A stretch of 19,060 nucleotides of DNA from Candidatus Heimdallarchaeota archaeon (lineage in GTDB: Archaea; Asgardarchaeota; Heimdallarchaeia; Heimdallarchaeales; Kariarchaeaceae): NCBI GenBank assembly GCA_015522385.1, contig WAMJ01000298.1, positions 1 to 19,060 on the forward strand, given 5' to 3'. Position 1 is the first letter of the stretch, and each line of letters begins with the position of its first letter. Positions 14,234 to 19,060 of the stretch are shown here, in pieces. The notes under the pieces are model-generated. The model was not told where the DNA came from. It was given only the letters and a program-made list of their open reading frames with translations, and searched no databases. The position numbers and the translations under genes were made by a program.

Positions 14234-16471
14234 CTATTTGTCATAGCCCATATCACTCATTCTCCGTTCCGATTTCCGACGTGGAGACATCACCCTCTCT
14301 CCAGCGTCCCTCTTGTCAGTGATAGGGGAGAAGAGGACCCGAAGAACCAGATCCTTATTGTTCGAAAAGTGGGATTTTACACTCTCGGGTATCTGGTCGA
14401 GATTCTCTTTGATCATCGAATCAATCATTGGGATGTATCTCTCCCCGTATTTCCGGTACCCACTGATAAGGTTGAAGAATTCATCCTGGAACTCACTGTG
14501 ACCATCGATCAGGAGGTCGAGCAGGGCTTTGGTCATCCGTACCGTTACCTCGAGATTCCTGAAAGCGAAGGTCCCCTCGTACTCAGTGTTTGGATTCTTC
14601 AGTCGGGCTCTAATGAAGAAGTGGAATCCCGCGAACAGCGGGATGTGGTACTTCTGCTCAAGTTTGATCACCAAACTCTCCAGATCCCCATCACCGAGGG
14701 TGTCGATGGTCTGGTAGAAGAGCGAGATTAACCTGCTTTCTACCCCGACTGTTATCTCACGTTCGAGGGCTATGAGAATAGCCTGTGCCAAGGAGACACC
14801 AAGGATCCTCGGAAGGTCTCGAACCATAATACTACCAACAAACACCCTGAGGACTATCTCAAGGATCTTGGGATTCGTCTCGGTACGAATGAACCGGGTG
14901 ATGATCAACGGGAGGTAGAGCGCGTTGAATGCCAACAGATCGAACGTTTCATCATTGTAGAATACGATCCTGTCACCTAGCTTCACTCCCTTCTCCCGGT
15001 TTCTCAGCAGGAACCTCCTGCTCCTGTAGCTGATGAACTGGTAGATCTCTTCGACCTCGGGTTTGGTGACCAGTTCTGATTTCCGCTCAACCATGGATGT
15101 GTACGAGAACTCCTCTGCTTCAAGGAGGTACAGTAGGTAACCTATCTCCTCAAGCTTGAGAACCGTCTTCCTGTCCATGAGAAACAGAACCTGTACGATG
15201 TCCTCAGGTGCCTCGGGATACATCTCTGTGAACTGTTCGAGGGGGTTCAGAGGTTCGGGGTTCTCCTCATAGAATTTGTGGAGGAGATGCTCGCGCTCCA
15301 GCGTCTGAACAAACTTTGACTCTTCTGCGTTGAGCTCAACAGGCTTGATCTCCTCGATCTGCTCAATGTTCTTGGTGTAGTCCAGTTTCTTTACTCCCGA
15401 GGTCAAATCCCTCATGTGAAGATTGTAGTTGAGTTCCTTGACAATCTTACCCAAATCATCATCTGTAAGGTCATTCCACTTCTTATTCAATTTCAGGAAT
15501 GATAGAACGACACGGAAACTTAACCTAGTGTCTTCTAGGCTCTGGAGGAAGGAGTGGAAGCTGTCAGAGTGCGGTCCCAGCATAAGGTGGGAATAGGAGT
15601 TCTGCCCCTCATTATCAACTTCGCCGTAGAAACCAGGAAGCACATCCTTCAGGATATTAGCAGCGTTGTAACGCTCAATCTCATGGAACGATACCAACTT
15701 CCTGAGGAGAAACGCAGTTACTGGATGGAATGAGTGATCCTCGATAATGGATTTGAATTTGGAGAGCCGGATGATTCCTGCCCTCCTCTTGAGAAGAAGC
15801 ATGGCACTCAGGTTGGAGGGGAGTTCCACCTCACTGAGCATGAACCTCGTGAATTTCGTACTCTTGGCGGACGTGGTGAACATCGATACTACATGAGGAA
15901 GCATGTCCTTAGCCATTCCATCAAGGATCTCAGTGAGGAATTCCACAATCTTTCTGTGCGTGGGTTCATACCTCTCGCTGTAGTCATGGTCGAATCTGAG
16001 GTTGGCCAACAGATCCAAAAGGGTCTCGACCATTGGACGAAGAAGTACGTATATCCCCGACTTCTCCCGGGTGAAAGACTTGCTCAAAACCGTCACCGAG
16101 TACGTCAAGTCAGCGTCTTCGTAATCACCGGTCATCTGCTCAAAGAGCAATCTGGCAAAGCTCGTTGCTATGAACTCAGTGTCCGCAATCCTCCCCGACT
16201 CAATGTACCTGAAGATCCTCCCATACGCCTTTATCCCTCGTTTTTCCAAGAGGATCGAGATCGCTTTCGACTGGACATCGATGTTCGAGGTCTCAATGAT
16301 CGCCTTCCAGAAATCCTCATAGATTATGTCATCCCAGTTCTGGTCAATCCTCTGCAGGGCTTCGTACCTCGGGTCGTCCGCTCTACCCACCTTCTTTCCG
16401 TCAATATTTGAGAACAGGGTGCCAAGGGATTCGATCAGAATTGCCCGGGTATCCTGAGTACCTGAGTTCAC
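14234..16471 (-). CDS. Large helical protein of unknown function
   Basis: I do not recognise this 745-residue protein. It is soluble, without signal peptide or membrane segments, and appears almost wholly alpha-helical. Stretches such as FWKAIIETSNIDVQSKAISI and ILLEKRGIKAYGRIFRYIE in the first 100 residues have the spacing of HEAT/ARM-like helical repeats, but I cannot define a repeat unit. The last 30 residues are strongly basic (SPRRKSERRMSDMG). The start is GTG at 16471: the next ATG is more than 100 codons in, an in-frame TGA lies two codons upstream, and a TATA-like box sits 25 bases before the GTG. It is followed, after 95 bases, by the TrmB-type coiled-coil gene on the same strand. 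That suggests, weakly, a shared role as scaffold and DNA-bound partner. Confidence 0.7.
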   Translation of the reverse strand: MNSGTQDTRAILIESLGTLFSNIDGKKVGRADDPRYEALQRIDQNWDDIIYEDFWKAIIETSNIDVQSKAISILLEKRGIKAYGRIFRYIESGRIADTEFIATSFARLLFEQMTGDYEDADLTYSVTVLSKSFTREKSGIYVLLRPMVETLLDLLANLRFDHDYSERYEPTHRKIVEFLTEILDGMAKDMLPHVVSMFTTSAKSTKFTRFMLSEVELPSNLSAMLLLKRRAGIIRLSKFKSIIEDHSFHPVTAFLLRKLVSFHEIERYNAANILKDVLPGFYGEVDNEGQNSYSHLMLGPHSDSFHSFLQSLEDTRLSFRVVLSFLKLNKKWNDLTDDDLGKIVKELNYNLHMRDLTSGVKKLDYTKNIEQIEEIKPVELNAEESKFVQTLEREHLLHKFYEENPEPLNPLEQFTEMYPEAPEDIVQVLFLMDRKTVLKLEEIGYLLYLLEAEEFSYTSMVERKSELVTKPEVEEIYQFISYRSRRFLLRNREKGVKLGDRIVFYNDETFDLLAFNALYLPLIITRFIRTETNPKILEIVLRVFVGSIMVRDLPRILGVSLAQAILIALEREITVGVESRLISLFYQTIDTLGDGDLESLVIKLEQKYHIPLFAGFHFFIRARLKNPNTEYEGTFAFRNLEVTVRMTKALLDLLIDGHSEFQDEFFNLISGYRKYGERYIPMIDSMIKENLDQIPESVKSHFSNNKDLVLRVLFSPITDKRDAGERVMSPRRKSERRMSDMGYDK

Positions 16472-16491
16472 TAATCACAGACCAAAATGAT

Positions 16492-16500
16492 CAATAAAAT
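16492..16500 (-). promoter_or_regulatory. TATA-like box supporting the GTG start at 16471
   Basis: ATTTTATTG on the minus strand is centred 25 bases upstream of the GTG. The transcript would begin at the start codon itself, which supports that otherwise weak start. Confidence 0.45.
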
Positions 16501-16570
16501 AATCTATGATAAAGTACGGCAAATATCCGTTCGATATACTCTACAACCATTTCATTCCTGAGTAGAAAGG

Positions 16571-16578
16571 ATAATATA
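16571..16578 (+). promoter_or_regulatory. TATA-like box of the thioredoxin-V4R gene
   Basis: ATAATATA is centred about 33 bases ahead of the ATG at 16608. A purine stretch AGAGGG (16599-16604) ends only three bases before the ATG, too close for a classical Shine-Dalgarno site, so a short leader is likely. Confidence 0.45.
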
Positions 16579-16607
16579 GCTCAAGATGTTCTATTAGTAG
16601 AGGGAAA

Positions 16608-18122
16608 ATGTCCGAGAATCACCCCATCAGACTAGTCATGTTCACAAGCGAAGATTGCCTCTATTGTCCCCCGATAGAGAAGATCACGCTTGAGGTCATC
16701 GGACAGGGGATGGATTCGTTCGTACACGTTCACACTATAGATGTGAAAGCAACACCAGAGGCAGCTACTCGATATAATATTCAGCATCTTCCGACCCTGA
16801 TGATAAACGAACAGATCGTCCTTCAAGGAGGAATGGACGATGACAGTGTCAGAGAGCTTTTGTGGGACACCATCATGAAGCACGCCGTGCAATCCAAGGA
16901 GCTCATAGATCAAAGTAAGCAATCCCTTCTCTACCTTACGATCAATTTCTGGGACTCTCTTAATGGATCCAAACAGCTCAGGCAGAACATCGGTGACTTC
17001 ATTCACCTCGCACCCTACCAGTTGACTCTTCTCTCACTCTACAGCCTAGATCCACTGGTTCCGTTCTTACTGTACAGAGCAGGGCAACAGCTCGGGATTA
17101 CAGGTATGCTTCACCACATCCTCAACCTACTTGAACCTAGGTTGGGTAAGACCAGTAAGACACAGAAGAAATTCAGGTACCTCGCAGACGCCTTCGAGCT
17201 TTACTTTTCTGATAGGGAACTCCTTAGGACTAACTTTGCGGAGAACGCTAAACTCCAGAGCGTGAACGATCGCAAGATCGTACTCAACATCTGGGGACTT
17301 GCCTCAGCGTCCATCGGAATAAATATAGGAGAGCCACTGTGTGACTTTACGGCTGGACAGCTAGCTGGAATCACGACCGCAATTATGGGCACCAAGTCGA
17401 AGTGCACAGAGGTGCAGTGCCACGCAATGGGCTACGAGTACTGCCAGTTCGAGATCGAGTTACTGGCTCCCAACGAGATTGACGAGAGACAACTTCCCAG
17501 CTACGAGGACAAGGTAGACAAGGCAGAGCGGAGAGAATACTTCTACGAGGTCATCCACGAGCTGACCTTGAAGCATGAGGATAGCCTCTTCTTCAGAAAG
17601 CTGCTGAGGGAACGAACAGACTTCATCCACGTCAGTGCCCTACAGCCAATAGTCGTCGCCCTCAAGCTCATGGATGAGTTCACGGGATCAATCCTGTACT
17701 CGAGTGGAAGGGAACTGGGAATATTCGGTCCGGGCAAGGAACTCCTGCAAAAACTTGTACAGAGGAGAAATGTGCAGGCTCCGGTCGACTTCTCCACAGG
17801 GGTGTCTCTGCTCCATGAGTACCTCTCGCACCCGGCAAGCTCGCTCACACGGGAGTGGGGTGAGGTCAGGCTGAGCCACGAAGATCCTGAAGAGCCATTC
17901 AGGAGGGTGATCATGATCGAGGAGTACGGAGCGATCAGCGGTATACGAGATCTGGGAAAGACCTTCTGTGACTACCTCGCGGGATACATCGCTGGAAGAC
18001 TGCAGATCCTAATTGGACTCGACCCCATCGTGAAGGAGATCGCATGCCAAGGAACTGGCTCACCCGAGTGCCGCTTTGAAATCACTGTACATCAGGGCCA
18101 GAAAGAAAAAACTCACCATTAA
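16608..18122 (+). CDS. Thioredoxin-fold protein fused to two V4R domains
   Basis: This 504-residue protein has three domains. Residues 1-90 are a thioredoxin/glutaredoxin-like fold with CLYC (Cys17, Cys20) and the cis-proline motif LPT (61-63), so a redox-active pair is expected. Residues of about 110-285 and 315-495 are two V4R (4-vinyl reductase) domains. Their ends CDFTAGQLAG...EVQCHAMGYEYCQF and CDYLAGYIAG...EIACQGTGSPECRF are typical. In both, Cys-Glu-Cys-Cys are spaced C-x22-E-x2-C-x7-C (Cys245, Glu268, Cys271, Cys279; Cys454, Glu477, Cys480, Cys488), as in the zinc site of phenol-sensing regulators of the DmpR/MopR type. V4R domains bind small ligands and share their fold with Bet3-type TRAPP subunits. 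The Rab-like GTPase gene lies 125 bases downstream on the same strand. I infer a sensor or GTPase regulator. Confidence 0.85.
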   Translation: MSENHPIRLVMFTSEDCLYCPPIEKITLEVIGQGMDSFVHVHTIDVKATPEAATRYNIQHLPTLMINEQIVLQGGMDDDSVRELLWDTIMKHAVQSKELIDQSKQSLLYLTINFWDSLNGSKQLRQNIGDFIHLAPYQLTLLSLYSLDPLVPFLLYRAGQQLGITGMLHHILNLLEPRLGKTSKTQKKFRYLADAFELYFSDRELLRTNFAENAKLQSVNDRKIVLNIWGLASASIGINIGEPLCDFTAGQLAGITTAIMGTKSKCTEVQCHAMGYEYCQFEIELLAPNEIDERQLPSYEDKVDKAERREYFYEVIHELTLKHEDSLFFRKLLRERTDFIHVSALQPIVVALKLMDEFTGSILYSSGRELGIFGPGKELLQKLVQRRNVQAPVDFSTGVSLLHEYLSHPASSLTREWGEVRLSHEDPEEPFRRVIMIEEYGAISGIRDLGKTFCDYLAGYIAGRLQILIGLDPIVKEIACQGTGSPECRFEITVHQGQKEKTHH

Positions 18123-18194
18123 CAGTGAGAATGTTTCGCGTAAAATAAATAATGCTAAAAATTCCGTTGAAATTACCGAACTCGTGAGAGTTAC

Positions 18195-18203
18195 CTTTAT
18201 CTA
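18195..18203 (+). promoter_or_regulatory. TATA-like box of the GTPase gene
   Basis: CTTTATCTA lies about 49 bases ahead of the GTPase ATG, giving a predicted leader of about 20 bases that would contain the Shine-Dalgarno site at 18235. The GTPase gene can therefore have its own promoter, apart from the V4R gene. Confidence 0.4.
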
Positions 18204-18234
18204 TTAGGGTATCTCATGAAGTATTGAACAGTTT

Positions 18235-18240
18235 AGAGGA
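18235..18240 (+). promoter_or_regulatory. Shine-Dalgarno site of the GTPase gene
   Basis: AGAGGA with a seven-base spacer to the ATG at 18248 is the best-formed ribosome-binding site in the window. It contrasts with the mostly leaderless genes around it. Confidence 0.6.
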
Positions 18241-18247
18241 ATAGGCA

Positions 18248-18808
18248 ATGAGCAACCGGAGAAAAATATTCAAGATTGTACTGCTCGGTGAGGGTGCTGT
18301 AGGTAAGACAGCATTGAGAAAACGTTACTTAGGAGAAGGATTCAAAGCCAATTACGCGATGACTATAGGAGCAGATTTCGCAGTCAAGCGGGTCAAGCTG
18401 GGAGATGACGAGATCGTCGCCCAGATCTGGGATCTCGCAGGACAGATGAGGTTCCAGAGTGTGCGAGAAGTTTACTACCAAGGTGCCTCCGGAGCTCTAC
18501 TGGTCTTCGATATAACCCGGGCCGAGACCTTCGAGAAGATTCCTCAGTGGATCACCGAGCTGATGGAGAACAACAAGAACAAGGTAATCCCGATGGTTCT
18601 TATCGGTAACAAGAGCGACCTGAGGGAACTTAATGCAGATTCTATTGACTACGACTCCGGTCTGGAGTACGCGAGGAACCTCTCCGAGTGGTCAAACATC
18701 GAAATCCCATACGTCGAGACCTCCGCCAAGGACGGGTCAAATGTCAACGAGGCCTTCGTGAATCTGCTCGGTAACATTGAGTCTCACCACGAGAACAGCA
18801 AGGCGTGA
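18248..18808 (+). CDS. Rab/Ras-like small GTPase
   Basis: All five G motifs are intact in this 186-residue protein: GEGAVGKT (14-21, P-loop), Thr39 in TIGADF (switch I, Rab-like), WDLAGQ (61-66, with the catalytic Gln66), NKSD (121-124, guanine specificity) and ETSAK (157-161). The switch II stretch MRFQSVREVYYQGASG is close to the Rab pattern. The protein should bind and hydrolyse GTP and act as a molecular switch. The tail (HHENSKA) has no cysteine, so it cannot be prenylated like eukaryotic Rab or Ras. Membrane contact would need a partner. It follows the V4R-domain gene and overlaps the next, coiled-coil gene by one base, which suggests that the three products work together. Such GTPases are numerous in Asgard archaea. 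Confidence 0.95.
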   Translation: MSNRRKIFKIVLLGEGAVGKTALRKRYLGEGFKANYAMTIGADFAVKRVKLGDDEIVAQIWDLAGQMRFQSVREVYYQGASGALLVFDITRAETFEKIPQWITELMENNKNKVIPMVLIGNKSDLRELNADSIDYDSGLEYARNLSEWSNIEIPYVETSAKDGSNVNEAFVNLLGNIESHHENSKA

Positions 18809-19060
18809 TGCCAATGGCCAGAAGACGTAACAAAGTGGATTTTGACGAACTTGTCCCCGAGGACGTGATCAAAAGCACTGATCACAAGACCGTAGGTGAA
18901 CTTAATAGCATCATACAGGAGCTGGAGAAGCAGCTAGAGAGTACTGTCGAGGACTACGAGAAGAGGATCGAGGATCTGACCAATAGGATAGACCTGCTGG
19001 AGGAGGACTTCAAGGAGGTGCTCAACGCCATCCAGAAAGCCAAGGGAGGAGCAGTCGCCA
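18808..19060 (+). CDS. Coiled-coil protein (N-terminal part, runs off the window)
   Basis: An open frame of 84 codons starts at ATG 18808, overlapping the GTPase stop as TGATG, so translation is probably coupled. A second ATG two codons later (18814) is an alternative start. The visible protein begins MPMARRRNKVDFDELVPEDV, then from about residue 28 becomes a strongly heptad-like helix (VGELNSIIQELEKQLES, then YEKRIEDLTNRIDLLEEDF). A short Gly-rich break follows at the window edge (KAKGGAVA). No known domain is visible. By position it is a candidate effector or scaffold of the GTPase, in the way eukaryotic Rab proteins bind coiled-coil tethers; that parallel is inference only. The C-terminus lies outside the window. 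Confidence 0.75.
   Translation, partial: MPMARRRNKVDFDELVPEDVIKSTDHKTVGELNSIIQELEKQLESTVEDYEKRIEDLTNRIDLLEEDFKEVLNAIQKAKGGAVA

Noticed and set aside
15734..16411. 225-codon plus-strand frame opposite the large helical protein gene
   Set aside because: It lies wholly antisense to a 745-codon gene, and its translation looks like a composition artefact with no domain.

Overview
The window looks like a chromosomal piece of an archaeon, most probably an Asgard archaeon (class not assignable from this stretch). Evidence: an archaeal-type ribosomal protein L10e/uL16, a TrmB-type winged-helix protein, TATA-like boxes placed 25-35 bases ahead of start codons with little Shine-Dalgarno use, and a Rab/Ras-like small GTPase beside a protein with two V4R (Bet3/TRAPP-fold) domains. 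Base composition is roughly half GC. I saw no rRNA, tRNA, CRISPR array, insertion sequence or phage gene. This is mostly ordinary chromosome with several unusual proteins.

Layout. 1-771: 3' part of a glycosyltransferase gene. 926-1336 (-): a DoxX-family membrane protein gene broken by two in-frame stops. Ahead of it lies a gene-free stretch (1346-1777) with a 12-base tandem repeat and a perfect inverted repeat. 1778-3013 (-): multi-pass membrane protein with zinc ribbon, GYNQ repeats and a cysteine-rich tail. 3121-3666 (-): ribosomal protein L10e. 3930-4874 (+): a second zinc-ribbon, low-complexity-repeat membrane protein. 4938-6308 (+): unknown protein with a C-terminal membrane hairpin. 6345-7109 (-): class II glutamine amidotransferase. 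7220-11476 (+): very large fusion of a Fe-S RecB/Cas4-type nuclease, a decayed RNase H-like domain and an Upf1/Dna2-type helicase. 11473-12060 (-): Hsp20-like protein. 12108-14138 (-): TrmB-type winged helix on a long coiled coil with a TrmB/PLD-like C-terminus. 14234-16471 (-): large helical protein of unknown function. 16608-18122 (+): thioredoxin-V4R-V4R fusion. 18248-18808 (+): Rab-like GTPase. 18808-19060 (+): start of a coiled-coil protein, overlapping the GTPase stop by one base and running off the window.

The most interesting unit is the right end. A V4R-fold protein (the fold shared with Bet3-type subunits of the eukaryotic Rab activator TRAPP), a Rab-like GTPase and a coiled-coil protein lie in a row on one strand. 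Both V4R domains keep the complete Cys-x22-Glu-x2-Cys-x7-Cys spacing of the zinc site I recall from phenol-sensing V4R regulators. A redox- or ligand-sensing regulator of a small GTPase is a reasonable, unproven reading. Other second-look items are the nuclease/helicase fusion with an acidic EF-hand-like insert, the TrmB coiled-coil rod, the interrupted doxX gene, and the CYSTM-like tail of the 411-residue protein.
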